Source: Streptomyces sp. P9-A4 (lineage in GTDB: Bacteria; Actinomycetota; Actinomycetes; Streptomycetales; Streptomycetaceae). From it: 64,000 nucleotides of DNA. The notes below the pieces were generated by a model that saw only the letters and a list, made by a program, of their open reading frames with translations, was not told where the DNA came from and made no database searches. Of the stretch, positions 10,601 through 18,882 are shown one piece after another. Both the position numbers and the translations under genes were made by a program. Within the stretch, counting starts at the first letter, position 1; every line of letters starts with the position of its first letter. The stretch covers positions 62,001 to 126,000 of the forward strand of contig NZ_JAZIFY010000002.1 of NCBI RefSeq assembly GCF_036634195.1. The letters run 5' to 3'.

Positions 10601-11605
10601 GGCGAGGGCACCGACGACGTCGACGGCGGGTCGGGTCAGGGCGGAGGGCAGGACGCCTCCTTCCCCACCGCCCGGGAGTGGTCGCAGGAGCTGGAGGCCC
10701 TCTTCGGAGCCGACGTACGGGAAGAGGTCCTCGCCGAGGCGGCGGACGCGGGACGCTCCGACGTCCTCACCCAGCTGGACCCGGCGGCGGTACGCCCGTC
10801 CGTCGAGCTGCTGAGTTCCGTCCTCTCCCTGGCCGGCGGGATGCCCGAGGCGCAACTCGCCCGGCTGCGCCCGCTGGTGAAGCGGCTCGTCGACGAACTC
10901 GCACGGGAACTGGCCACCCGGCTGCGCCCGGCGCTCTCCGGTCTGGCCACGCCGCGCCCGACGCGGCGCCCCGGCGGTCGGCTCGACCTCGCCCGTACCC
11001 TGCGCGCCAACCTCGCCCACACGCGGCGTACGGACGACGGCCGCGTCGTGGTCGTACCGGAGCGTCCGGTCTTCAGCACACGGGCGAGCAAGGAGGCGGA
11101 CTGGCGGCTGGTCCTGGTCGTCGACGTCTCCGGGTCGATGGAGGCGTCGGTGATCTGGTCGGCGCTGACCGCCGCGGTGCTGGGCGGCGTTCCGACGCTG
11201 TCGACGCACTTCCTGGCCTTCTCCACCCAGGTGGTGGACCTCACCGACCGGGTCGACGACCCGCTGTCACTCCTGTTGGAGGTCCGGGTCGGCGGCGGGA
11301 CGCACATCGCGGCGGGGCTCGCGCACGCCCGCTCTCTGATCACCGTGCCGAGCCGCACCCTCGTCGTCGTGGTCAGCGACTTCGAGGAGGGCGCGCCGCT
11401 GTCTGGGCTGCTGGGCGAGGTGCGCGCGCTCGCCTCCTCCGGTGCGCATCTGTTGGGCTGCGCGGCGCTCGACGACGCCGGCACGCCTCGCTACTCGGTC
11501 CCCGTGGCACGCCAACTCGTCGCCGCCGGTATGCCGGTGGCCGCCCTCAGTCCGCTCGCCCTCGCCCGCTGGGTGGGCGACCGCCTCCGTGGAGAAGCCC
11601 GTTGA
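7652..11605 (+). CDS. DUF5682 / VWA-domain fusion protein
   Basis: A 1317-residue protein starting at TTG inside the stop of the moxR gene. The N-terminus carries the DUF5682 signature VRHHSPA (residues about 22-28) and VAAVIGAFHAPAL near residue 270. The C-terminal 220 residues form a von Willebrand A domain with a MIDAS motif DVSGS and the segments GGGTHIA and VVVVSDFEEG. In E. coli the corresponding YehM and YehP are separate, so this is a fusion. Three low-complexity inserts interrupt it: Ser/Asp/Val/Gly-rich near residues 130-175, Thr/Asp/Gly-rich near 285-330, and Ser/Gly-rich near 910-935. They are encoded by short DNA repeats and are probably disordered linkers. The VWA part likely binds the MoxR partner. 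Confidence 0.85.
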   Translation: MTTVDPRAAVDALAASREPYLLGVRHHSPALAAVVPALLDEAGAEVVCVELPADFQPWLEHLADPETVAPVALAGAGEGGGLAFYPFADFSPELAAVRWARERGAEVVCCDLPLGDPGWSRETVPATGPSGSGEDGDSVDVAGSVDVTDSDDVAGSADVAGSDDAAGTGAGGDAEESARREGPGTDGREGRRSFAAALAAAGTGRDGEDMWDRAVEVLAPGCPAEAVRRAALGVGWALRADADVPATDLAREARMRQVVAAASVGGRRVAAVIGAFHAPALMAHPEPDADTDTRTEPTASTATELTTDAGSDTGNGTDIGTGTGTGTASDGVNVRRPGAADAGRPGGPPDRSGSGGTSALAPRGASSAAVTSFVPYSFDLLDSRSGYPAGIRDPLWQQAVLAAAGDADRIREAAAVAVTGVCREMRRAGHTAGTGEAAETLRLACDLATLRGLPAPGRGELLEAVTTVLGQGEPLGRGRALARALEAVFVGTARGRITPRAPRSGLGPSVEDELARLRLPGAGEREPREVRLDPLRSPLDSRREVLLQRLLVIGASYGEPLTVAATGDGTALGTKWRLRWTPSVSARLDLAGVRGVTAAQAAAGALGETARREAADGGPTPAQTLTGLTAAVRCDLPDLVDARLREAGAVLPDTAELPELLEALDLLEGIRRGHHPGTTQDARAMAEALTGELLDAAVRSLPGLAGSESATDARALVALADRTAARHLGLRLDRALAELTSGAGPLMQGAALAVRVMLDLDPAAGLGARVADWLDGATAPAARRALTKRLAGLLMAAGPLLQASPDALTPLLDGVEALVDQEFLDRLPALRGGFDALTPAARDRLLTTVTERLGDRLDLSLDAPPELLALWAAADAAGLAALKRLALAVPDASGGPRLATDARDAAVTGARTGSSSGSLSGSSQRSVPKGESEQAEQDRGQGPERLLGHADRWRLLLGRHKERLSADARRYAHALDELYGGGRGEGTDDVDGGSGQGGGQDASFPTAREWSQELEALFGADVREEVLAEAADAGRSDVLTQLDPAAVRPSVELLSSVLSLAGGMPEAQLARLRPLVKRLVDELARELATRLRPALSGLATPRPTRRPGGRLDLARTLRANLAHTRRTDDGRVVVVPERPVFSTRASKEADWRLVLVVDVSGSMEASVIWSALTAAVLGGVPTLSTHFLAFSTQVVDLTDRVDDPLSLLLEVRVGGGTHIAAGLAHARSLITVPSRTLVVVVSDFEEGAPLSGLLGEVRALASSGAHLLGCAALDDAGTPRYSVPVARQLVAAGMPVAALSPLALARWVGDRLRGEAR
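8058..8155 (+). repeat. Degenerate tandem repeats inside the DUF5682/VWA gene
   Basis: Variants of GTGGATGTCGCGGGCTCT recur about five times and encode Asp/Val/Ala/Gly/Ser-rich units. A second small array of GGCACC hexamers lies at about 8608-8630. Both stay in frame. Confidence 0.55.
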
Positions 11606-13536
11606 GCACCGATGCCCTGCCTCCCGTCGCCCCCGAGGTCCTCGCCGAGGCCGTCGAACAGCTCAGCGCGAGGCTGCGCAAGAAACTCGACGCCGCGATC
11701 GAGAGCTGCACGGCGAACATCGCCGCGGCGGCCGACGGATCCGTGGACGTGCCCTTCGGTGAGGACGCTGTCGTCAGTCTGCGCCCCGGCCCGTCCGGAG
11801 CGATCGTCGACGCCGGGCAGGCGGTCTGTACGTGTCTGCTGGCCCCGCGCTGCCTGCACCGGGCGGCCGTCCTGGGAGCGGCGCCGATCGCGGAGATGGG
11901 GGCGCCGGGCGAGCTGGGGGCTTCGGACGAGCTGAACGGTTCGAGCGGGACGGACCGGTCGGACGGGTCGAGCGGGTCGAGCGGGACGGACGGCTCGGAG
12001 GGCGCCGGGGGCCGTCGGCTGGAGTCGGGCGGCGATTCGTCGGCTCGGGGCGGCTGTGCGGGCGGCGACGTCCTCGCCGTCGGTGCCGAAGCGCCGCACG
12101 AGCCGGCCCCCGCGCTCACCACCGCTCAGGTCCGGGCCGCGACCGCGTTGTGGCAGGCGGCGGCCGAGGCACTGGCCGCAGGTGTCACCGCTGGCGGGGC
12201 CGTGGTCCAGGCCGAGTTGCTGCGCGCCGCCCACACCGCGCGGCTGGCAGGGCTGCCCCGGGCCGAGGCCGCCGCTCTGCGCGTCGTACGGGGGTTGCGG
12301 GCCGCGCGGGAGAGCAGTCAGGGCCAGCGGCTCGGGGACCTCACGGGCGCCTTCCGTGAGCTCCTCTCCGAGGCCGCTCTGCTCGCCTCGGGATCGGCCG
12401 GTGCCGGTGCGACCGGCTCCGTGCGCCGTGCGTACGGGGAGGGCGGCAGCCTGCGGGTGTACGGCCTGTGCCGGGAGCCGGTGCTGTCCGCCACCGGGTA
12501 CGGGGGTGTCGCGACCCATCTGGTGGACCCTGCCGGTGCCTGCTACACGGTGTCCGACGTACGTCCGGGAGGCCTGGCCCGCGCCAAGGGGGCGGGGACC
12601 GCGTCCGTGGCGCTCGGTGGGGCCGTCCTCGACCACGGCGGGCTGGCGCGCGGTGGGCTGCGGATCGTCGGCGCCACCGTGTCCCCGGACGGGCGGCTCG
12701 GGGCGGGCCGGGGCGTGAGCGCGACGCCGGTGCGCGGGGTGGAGTGGTCCGAGGAGCCCGTCGCCGCGCTGTTCGCGCGACCGGTGCACGAGGCGATGGC
12801 CGCCGCGCTCGACGCCGGTTCCTCCGAGGGCGACGGGACCGCGGCGCCTCTGCTGGGCTGTGATGTCGTGGTAGTCGGCGCGGCCGGGGAGTATCTGGTG
12901 GCCCGCGTGGCCGATGACGGTCCGCTGCTGCGGCTGCGCCCCGCGCACCCTCATCCGGGGCTGCCGCACGCCGCGAACCTGCGCAGGCTCGCGCAGTGTC
13001 CGGGGCTCGCGTTGCGGGTGCTCGGCCGCCCGGACCTGGAGCGGGCCGCGACGCTCCGGCCGCTGGCCGTCGGCCCGGTGCCGGGGGCCTCGCACACACT
13101 GCGACTGCCGGAGGAGTGGCTCGGTCGGGCCGATCTGGGATACGACCGCCTTCAGGGCGGCCACTTCCCGGCCGAGGGGACCGGAGCCGAGCCGACGGGG
13201 CCGGTGACCGCAGGGCCGGATCCGCTGGCGGACGCGCCGTTGTGGCGGGTGCGGCGCCTTCTGGAGACGGGGGTCGCGGGCGGGAGACGCGCCGTGGCCG
13301 AGGCCGGTCGCGGTGCGGAGACGGCCGCCTTCGTCGTACCGCTGCGCAGGGCGGGACTCGGCGGGGCGGCGCAGCTGGCGGAGGCCGTGATGGCGGAGGC
13401 GGACCGTCGCCCCCGCGACGCCTTCGGCCGGCTCACCGACGCCTCGGCCGAAGGATACGCCCGGGCGTGGCTGGCCTCGGCGGTCCATCTCGCGGCGGCG
13501 GAAAGGTCGCTGGTGGCGGCTTCGTGGTCCCGATGA
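11602..13536 (+). CDS. SWIM zinc-finger domain protein
   Basis: A 644-residue protein with TTG start overlapping the upstream stop by 4 bp (TTGA). A SWIM-type zinc motif, CTCLLAPRCLH (CxC, then CxH), lies near residue 75, matching YehQ-type proteins. SWIM domains bind zinc and mediate DNA or protein contacts. Next comes a Ser/Gly/Asp-rich repeat region (about residues 110-165, repeated SSG and GTD units). The rest is a globular, mostly alpha-helical to mixed region with no motif I recognise. It is the last gene of the moxR unit, and its function beside MoxR/VWA is unknown. Confidence 0.82.
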   Translation: MSTDALPPVAPEVLAEAVEQLSARLRKKLDAAIESCTANIAAAADGSVDVPFGEDAVVSLRPGPSGAIVDAGQAVCTCLLAPRCLHRAAVLGAAPIAEMGAPGELGASDELNGSSGTDRSDGSSGSSGTDGSEGAGGRRLESGGDSSARGGCAGGDVLAVGAEAPHEPAPALTTAQVRAATALWQAAAEALAAGVTAGGAVVQAELLRAAHTARLAGLPRAEAAALRVVRGLRAARESSQGQRLGDLTGAFRELLSEAALLASGSAGAGATGSVRRAYGEGGSLRVYGLCREPVLSATGYGGVATHLVDPAGACYTVSDVRPGGLARAKGAGTASVALGGAVLDHGGLARGGLRIVGATVSPDGRLGAGRGVSATPVRGVEWSEEPVAALFARPVHEAMAAALDAGSSEGDGTAAPLLGCDVVVVGAAGEYLVARVADDGPLLRLRPAHPHPGLPHAANLRRLAQCPGLALRVLGRPDLERAATLRPLAVGPVPGASHTLRLPEEWLGRADLGYDRLQGGHFPAEGTGAEPTGPVTAGPDPLADAPLWRVRRLLETGVAGGRRAVAEAGRGAETAAFVVPLRRAGLGGAAQLAEAVMAEADRRPRDAFGRLTDASAEGYARAWLASAVHLAAAERSLVAASWSR

Positions 13537-13694
13537 GTGGGGAGGCGCGCGCTGCCACTGCTGGCGCGTCCTGTGCGGGACAGTGCGCCCATCGGGCCCG
13601 CCGCAGGGCGGCGCCGCGCCTCCGGGCGATGATTTTCCGCCACCTCGGAAGTCCTACGGGCAGACGCTGCGGGCCACGAGGACAGGAAGAGGTC

Positions 13695-14327
13695 ATGACG
13701 GAGGACGTGTGGACACTGGTGCACGCCGAGCGGGCGGCCCTGATCGGGGACCTCGTACACCTCGATGACGAACAGTGGCGGCAGCCGTCGCTCTGTGACG
13801 GCTGGACCGTGCACGACGTGCTCGCCCATCTGATCGACACCGCCCGGACGACGCGCCTCGGGTTCGTGATCGCTCTCGCCCGTGCGCGGCTCGACTTCGA
13901 CCGCCAGAACACGATCGGCGTGGAGCGTGAGCGCGGGGACACGCCGCAGGAGACCTTGGAGCGGTTCCGCCGGGTGGCGTCGCGCAGGTCGACGCCTCCG
14001 GCGCCCCTCGACAGCCGGCTCGTCGAGGAGGTCGTGCACGGCGAGGACATTCGCCGGCCGCTGGGGCTGAGTCGTTCCTACCCGACGGAGGTCGTCATCA
14101 GGTCGCTGCGGCTGCAGGCGCGGACGCCGGCGGCGTTCGGCGGAGCGAAGGAGTTGGTGGCCCGTGCCCGGCTCACGGCGACGGACGCCGACCTGTCGGT
14201 CGGCGCCGGGCCCGACGTGCGGGGGCCAGTTCTCTCCCTGCTTCTGGCCGTCTCGGGACGCGGGGTGGCCCTGGAGGATCTGGAGGGGCCCGGCGTCAGC
14301 ACACTGGCGGCGGGCCGACCTTCGTAA
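13695..14327 (+). CDS. Maleylpyruvate isomerase-family (mycothiol-dependent, DinB-like) protein
   Basis: A 210-residue protein. The N-terminal DinB-like four-helix part contains CDGWTVHDVLAHLID, including the conserved His of the metal site. The segment VVHGEDIRRPLG matches the second conserved His region of this family. Members are mycothiol-dependent isomerases or transferases, or detoxification proteins of unknown substrate. The ATG at 13695 has GGAAGAGG just upstream. It stands alone between the SWIM gene and a hairpin at 14393-14413. The substrate cannot be deduced. Confidence 0.8.
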   Translation: MTEDVWTLVHAERAALIGDLVHLDDEQWRQPSLCDGWTVHDVLAHLIDTARTTRLGFVIALARARLDFDRQNTIGVERERGDTPQETLERFRRVASRRSTPPAPLDSRLVEEVVHGEDIRRPLGLSRSYPTEVVIRSLRLQARTPAAFGGAKELVARARLTATDADLSVGAGPDVRGPVLSLLLAVSGRGVALEDLEGPGVSTLAAGRPS

Positions 14328-14392
14328 CGGGGAAGTCGCCGTACGCCCCCGGACCCGGACGCGGGCCCGGATCCGGACGGCGGAATGATCAA

Positions 14393-14413
14393 GCCGAGGA
14401 AGAGTTCCTCGGC
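14393..14413 (+). terminator. Perfect 9-bp hairpin
   Basis: GCCGAGGAA and TTCCTCGGC flank a GAG loop, 66 bp after the preceding stop codon. Likely terminator for the isomerase-family gene. Confidence 0.6.
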
Positions 14414-14497
14414 GGCAGGGAAGGGGGCTGCGGTGGTGCTGCGGCGGCCATCGGCGCCCCTGGTCGGCGTATCCGCGAGTGAGGGAGGGGAACCGTC

Positions 14498-15307
14498 ATG
14501 AGTGTGCGCCTCTATCTGGACAGCGCCCTGGAGCCCCGTACACCGGACGGGTCGGCGGGTGAACGGGCCGGTTCCTTCGACGGGGCGATGGAGCTGGAGG
14601 CCAAGAACTGGCCTCCGCTGCTGTGGTGGGCGATGTTCGGCCCCGGCGACCTCATGGAGGCGAGGATCGCCGACACCGAGGACGCCGGTACCGAGGAGCA
14701 CGCGGAGTTGCTGAGCGAGTGGGGCGATGCCACGTACCCCTACCTGGTGGTCGACCAGCGGACGGCGCTGTCGCGGCTGCACGCCCGGCGACAGGGACTC
14801 GTCGGTCGGCTCGGCGAGCGGTACTCGCCCCTCTACGACGAGTTCGCCGGGCTCATCGAGGCCCGGTTCGGCCCCTACGTTCTGCTGCGCACCGAGGCCT
14901 TGGCCGACGGCGGTGACGGCGGCATCCGCCTGCTGTTCGAGGAGACCCTGTCCGAAATGGAGCGCCTCGACGCCGATCCCACCACGACGGCCGGACGGCG
15001 CGTGGACGGACTGATCTCGGATTTTCAGCGGTGGCAGCACATGGATCCGGTCTGGCTCCTGGCAGGCGCGGGCGACGGATGGCCGAGCGCCGCGCTGCGG
15101 GAGCACTTCGCCGCCAACTCGGGCAGGCGGTCGTCCAGCGGGGGTTCCGGGCGGTCGACCGCTGTGGGGTGGTTGTGGGGCGTCCTCTTCGTGGTCTGCG
15201 CCATCGGTGCGTACTGGCTCACCGAGCATGTCTGGCCCGTCGTCACGGTTGGTGCGGTCCTGGCCGTGGTGGTGGTCGCGCGGTTTGTCCGGCAGCGGCA
15301 GGGCTGA
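14498..15307 (+). CDS. Hypothetical protein with C-terminal membrane anchor
   Basis: A 269-residue protein of no family I can name. Residues 1-215 are soluble and acidic, with a segment rich in Trp (NWPPLLWWAMFG) near residue 40. A Ser/Gly linker follows, then two closely spaced hydrophobic segments near residues 222-240 and 242-262, the last ending with Arg-rich RFVRQRQG. This suggests a cytoplasmic domain tethered by a helical hairpin. The strong ribosome binding site GAGGGAGGGG lies 7 bp before the ATG. It appears monocistronic. Confidence 0.7.
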   Translation: MSVRLYLDSALEPRTPDGSAGERAGSFDGAMELEAKNWPPLLWWAMFGPGDLMEARIADTEDAGTEEHAELLSEWGDATYPYLVVDQRTALSRLHARRQGLVGRLGERYSPLYDEFAGLIEARFGPYVLLRTEALADGGDGGIRLLFEETLSEMERLDADPTTTAGRRVDGLISDFQRWQHMDPVWLLAGAGDGWPSAALREHFAANSGRRSSSGGSGRSTAVGWLWGVLFVVCAIGAYWLTEHVWPVVTVGAVLAVVVVARFVRQRQG

Positions 15308-15478
15308 GCGGGCAGACCCGCTCAGCAGGTCAGTGCTCAGTGCATCGGCCACCCGCCACCCGCCACGATTCGGCCACCTCGCACCCCATGAGGCAACCCC
15401 CGAAGCCCCGTTGCCCTCTCTCGGACGGGGCTCTGTTCGTTCCCGGGCACCCGGCACCCCGTACCCGGGCCCCGGGCC

Positions 15479-15519
15479 AACGGCGGCGGCTGCGGCTGCG
15501 GCTGCGGCTGCGGCTGCCC
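15479..15519 (+). repeat. GGCTGC hexanucleotide tract
   Basis: About six near-perfect copies of GCGGCT/GGCTGC in the intergenic region upstream of the secreted hydrolase. Copy number is expected to vary between strains. Confidence 0.6.
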
Positions 15520-15580
15520 CATCGGCGCCGGAGGCGCCCCCTGCCTCCATGAGATCGATCGAATCGCGAGGAAGACCACT

Positions 15581-18406
15581 TTGATACGTGTCATACGTGG
15601 CATGACCGCCACGACCGCCTCCTTACTCGCCCTTGCCCTCGTGTCACCCGGGTCCGCTCACGCCCTGCCCGCCCCCGGCGGGTCGTCCGTCGCCCCGTCC
15701 GTGGGCCGGTACGGGGAGTCCGAGCTTCCCGAGGGCTGGCAGGTCGTCGGTGGCGGTACGGGTCGGCAGTTGGTCTGGACGGCGTCCGAGCCCGTGCCCA
15801 TGGGCGATGCCCGGGTCGAGTTCCACGCGGGTGACCGGCTGCTCGGCATACCCGTGGCCCAGCGGGACGGCCGGTCCTTCCGGTTGCCGCTGGGGGACTT
15901 CCGGCTCACCGAGGGGACGCGGTTGCGGGTGACGGCCGGTGGGCGTCGGCTGGACGCGACCGGACCCGCCCGTTCCGCAGGCGCCCGGCCGCCCGCTCCC
16001 GCCGCGCCGCCGGAGGCGCCGCTTCCCGCGAACCGGGTGGATCCCGGGACACCGGGCCGCTACCGCACCGTCAGCGGCTCCTACGATCTACCGTCCGTGC
16101 GGCTTCCCGGGTTCCCCGAGCCCGTCGAGATGCGCGCCACGGTGGTGGGACCGGCCGACGCACCGGGCAAGCGGCCGGTGGCCCTCTTCCTGCACGGCCG
16201 CCACGACACCTGCTACGCCCCTGGAACCGAGGAGATGAACGGTTCCTGGCCCTGCGCGGACGGAACCCGGCCGATACCGAGCCACGAGGGGTACCTGCGC
16301 GCCCAGCGGCTCCTGGCCTCGCAGGGGTACGTGACGCTGTCCGTCTCCGCGAACGGCATCAACGGCCAGGACTACCGGGCCGAGGACGGCGGCGCCCAGG
16401 CCCGCTCCTCGCTCGTACGGCTGCATCTGGCCCGTTGGGCGGCCTGGTCCGCGAACAGGTCGGCCGCTCCGGCCGCCGTACGCCGCACTTCCCCCGCCGA
16501 CCTGTCGCGGGTGCTGCTCGTCGGCCACTCCCGGGGCGGCGAGGGAGTCAACCGGGCCGCCCTCGACAGCCTCAACCCGGCGCCCGCCGACCAGGACGGC
16601 TACCGGGGTCCCGTCCGGTGGAAGATCCGCGGCACCGTCCTGATCGGCCCCACGATCTTCGGCAACAACCCGGCCCCCGACGTGCCCTCGCTGACCGTCC
16701 TGCCCGGCTGTGACGGCGACGTGTCCGACCTCCAGGGCCAGAACTTCGTCGACGGGACCCGGGGCGTCAGCCGGGGTGCGGCTCTGCACAGCGCCGTCTA
16801 CGTGGTCGGCGCCAACCACAACTTCTTCAACAGCGAGTGGACCCCCGGCCAGGCCGAGGCGCCGGCCTACGACGACTTCTCCTCCGAGGACGGCGCCGAC
16901 CCGGTCTGCTCGCCGGGGGCGCGGACCCGTCTGACGGCCACACAGCAGCAGGCCGCCGGCGCCACCTATGTCGCGGCGGCGGCCCGGCTGTTCGTCGGCG
17001 GTGACGACCGGGTCCGTCCGCTCCTCGACGGCACGGGCCGCCGCGCGCCCTCCGCCGGCCCGGCCCGCGTCCTCGCCCATGCCGTCGGCGCGAACCGTAC
17101 GCCGGCCTTCCTGCCGGGTCCCTCGGTGACCGTGTCCGGCGGCGGCAGGCTCTGCGCCCAGGTCGACCCCGACGCCGCCCGCGCCTGCCTGTCCCCGGAG
17201 GCGGGTGGTCTTTCGCCGCACTTCGCGTATTGGGAGGCCAATCCCGAACCGGGCCGTGACGCCGTCGCGATGGCGTGGTCGAGGCCTGGTGCGCCCGTGA
17301 GGGTGCGCTCCACCCGGCCCGTCTCCCTGGCGGGTGCCGAGTCCCTGGCCCTGCGGCTGATCGTCCCGCCCAACAGTGCGGGCACCGAACTGGACGTGAG
17401 CGTCACTGACGGCTCGGGGCGCCGCGCGCACCTGGGCCGTACCCGGATCGACGGACTGCCCGGCAGCGAGCGGACCGCCTCCTCCTGGGCACGCGAGGTG
17501 CGGGTGCCGCTGTCGGCCGCGGTGCGCTCCCGTCTCGATCTGAAGCGCGTCACGACGCTGGAGCTGACCCCGCGTGGTGGCGCCGGTCGCGCCTGGCTGA
17601 TGGACGCGTGGGGCTGGCGCCCCGGCACCCCCGCCGTGCGCCCCGCCGCCCTCGCGCGTGTCGACATCGGCCGTCTCAGGGTCGCGGAGGGCGACTCCGG
17701 CGTCCGCACCTACCGGGTGCCGGTGCGGGTCTCGGGCCAAGGCAGCGGTCAGATCCGTCTGTTCGTCCCCCGGCCCGACACGGGCGAGTTCACATCCCGT
17801 GTCGTGACGGTGCGTCCCGGACGCCACGACATCGACGTGCCGGTCGAGGTGCGCGGCAACACCCGTTACGGCTACGACGTCACACACGACGCGTTCGTCA
17901 AGGCCGTGCGCGGGACGGTGGTCGGCGCGCACCGGGGCGGGGTGACCGCGCTGAACGACGACGCCGTACCGGCGGTGAGCCTCACTCCCGTCGCGGACGA
18001 CGTGCCCGAGGGCTCCGCCCTCACCTGGCGCGTGACGCTCTCCGAGCCCGCCGATGTCGACATCTCCGGCGGCATCACCTTCCTCCCGCCGGCCGCCGGT
18101 ACGGGACCGTCTCCGGGGCAAGCGCCGGAACTGTCCACGGCGGACGTCGACCGGGCGTGGCTGCTGGACCACCTCGGCGAGGTTCCGGAGCCGGCCGTCC
18201 CGCTCTCGCGCATCGAGAACGGCGGCCTGTACCTCGGCGTCGACATCCCCGCGGGCGCCACGAGCGCGGAGGTGACCGTGCCGACGGTCGAGGACGGCGT
18301 CAGCGAGCCGGTGGAGTCGATGCGGGGGCAGCTCACCACGTACGACGGGGCTTGGGAGCCCGTGCCGGGCCCGGAGTTCACAGGACGGGTGCGGGACGAG
18401 CCATGA
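15581..18406 (+). CDS. Secreted alpha/beta-hydrolase-fold protein with C-terminal beta domain
   Basis: A 941-residue exported protein. The signal peptide covers residues 1-29 (RVIRG, then a Leu/Ala/Val core, ending SAHALPAP). The hydrolase domain spans about residues 185-480, with LFLHGRHDTC (oxyanion region), GHSRGGEG (nucleophile Ser elbow), and later DGDVSDLQG and GANHNFF that could supply the Asp and His. The C-terminal 250 residues look like a beta-sandwich resembling Calx-beta modules (VAEGDSGVRTYRVPV; DDVPEGSALTWRV). TTG at 15581 is preferred because GAGGAAG lies 6 bp upstream; an ATG at 15602 has no binding site. It is probably an extracellular esterase or lipase of unknown substrate. 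Confidence 0.75.
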   Translation: MIRVIRGMTATTASLLALALVSPGSAHALPAPGGSSVAPSVGRYGESELPEGWQVVGGGTGRQLVWTASEPVPMGDARVEFHAGDRLLGIPVAQRDGRSFRLPLGDFRLTEGTRLRVTAGGRRLDATGPARSAGARPPAPAAPPEAPLPANRVDPGTPGRYRTVSGSYDLPSVRLPGFPEPVEMRATVVGPADAPGKRPVALFLHGRHDTCYAPGTEEMNGSWPCADGTRPIPSHEGYLRAQRLLASQGYVTLSVSANGINGQDYRAEDGGAQARSSLVRLHLARWAAWSANRSAAPAAVRRTSPADLSRVLLVGHSRGGEGVNRAALDSLNPAPADQDGYRGPVRWKIRGTVLIGPTIFGNNPAPDVPSLTVLPGCDGDVSDLQGQNFVDGTRGVSRGAALHSAVYVVGANHNFFNSEWTPGQAEAPAYDDFSSEDGADPVCSPGARTRLTATQQQAAGATYVAAAARLFVGGDDRVRPLLDGTGRRAPSAGPARVLAHAVGANRTPAFLPGPSVTVSGGGRLCAQVDPDAARACLSPEAGGLSPHFAYWEANPEPGRDAVAMAWSRPGAPVRVRSTRPVSLAGAESLALRLIVPPNSAGTELDVSVTDGSGRRAHLGRTRIDGLPGSERTASSWAREVRVPLSAAVRSRLDLKRVTTLELTPRGGAGRAWLMDAWGWRPGTPAVRPAALARVDIGRLRVAEGDSGVRTYRVPVRVSGQGSGQIRLFVPRPDTGEFTSRVVTVRPGRHDIDVPVEVRGNTRYGYDVTHDAFVKAVRGTVVGAHRGGVTALNDDAVPAVSLTPVADDVPEGSALTWRVTLSEPADVDISGGITFLPPAAGTGPSPGQAPELSTADVDRAWLLDHLGEVPEPAVPLSRIENGGLYLGVDIPAGATSAEVTVPTVEDGVSEPVESMRGQLTTYDGAWEPVPGPEFTGRVRDEP

Positions 18407-18430
18407 CGTGCGCGGGTCGGGAGGGACGAC

Positions 18431-18532
18431 TGTCTCGCGTGCGCCCCGTCGGGACTTACGCCTGTCGGGACTTACGCCTGTCTCGCGTGCGCCCGTCGGG
18501 ACGTACGCCCGTCGTCACGTACCCGTAGTGCC
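18431..18532 (+). repeat. Direct repeats downstream of the hydrolase gene
   Basis: The block TGTCTCGCGTGCGCCC followed by CGTCGGGAC and TACGCC occurs twice (starting at 18431 and 18478), with a third shorter copy of GTCGGGACTTACGCC between them. No reading frame runs through it. Confidence 0.55.
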
Positions 18533-18595
18533 GTACGGCGTGCCTGAGGCACGCGCGGGCGCCTGCGCGCCCTGACGTACGCGCCGCGACCTGCC

Positions 18596-18644
18596 ACGGA
18601 GGCGGGCAGCGGGCCCCGGGAAAGGGTCCGTTGCCCGCCTCCGT
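18596..18644 (+). terminator. 21-bp stem hairpin
   Basis: ACGGAGGCGGGCAGCGGGCCC pairs with GGGTCCGTTGCCCGCCTCCGT with only two G-U positions. It lies about 190 bp after the hydrolase stop and before the next gene. The rest of 18407-18882 shows no gene. Confidence 0.65.
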
Positions 18645-18882
18645 CGCTTCCCGACGCGCCTGCGGCGCGATTCACGCACAGGCATACGACCGCTCCCCCT
18701 GGGGTGTGATCCGGAGCGTACCCGCGCCACTCGGCGTACCGCTCGCGCGTTGTGGTTGCCGTGACGCCTCTTGCAGTGACGGTTCTGCAAGCTGGGCCTG
18801 CGGCTTTCCCGCCGCACGGCGAGGCCTCCGAGGTGGCGTCCTCAAGGGAAGCGATGGCACCGAGGTCGTGAGGTACCCCCAT

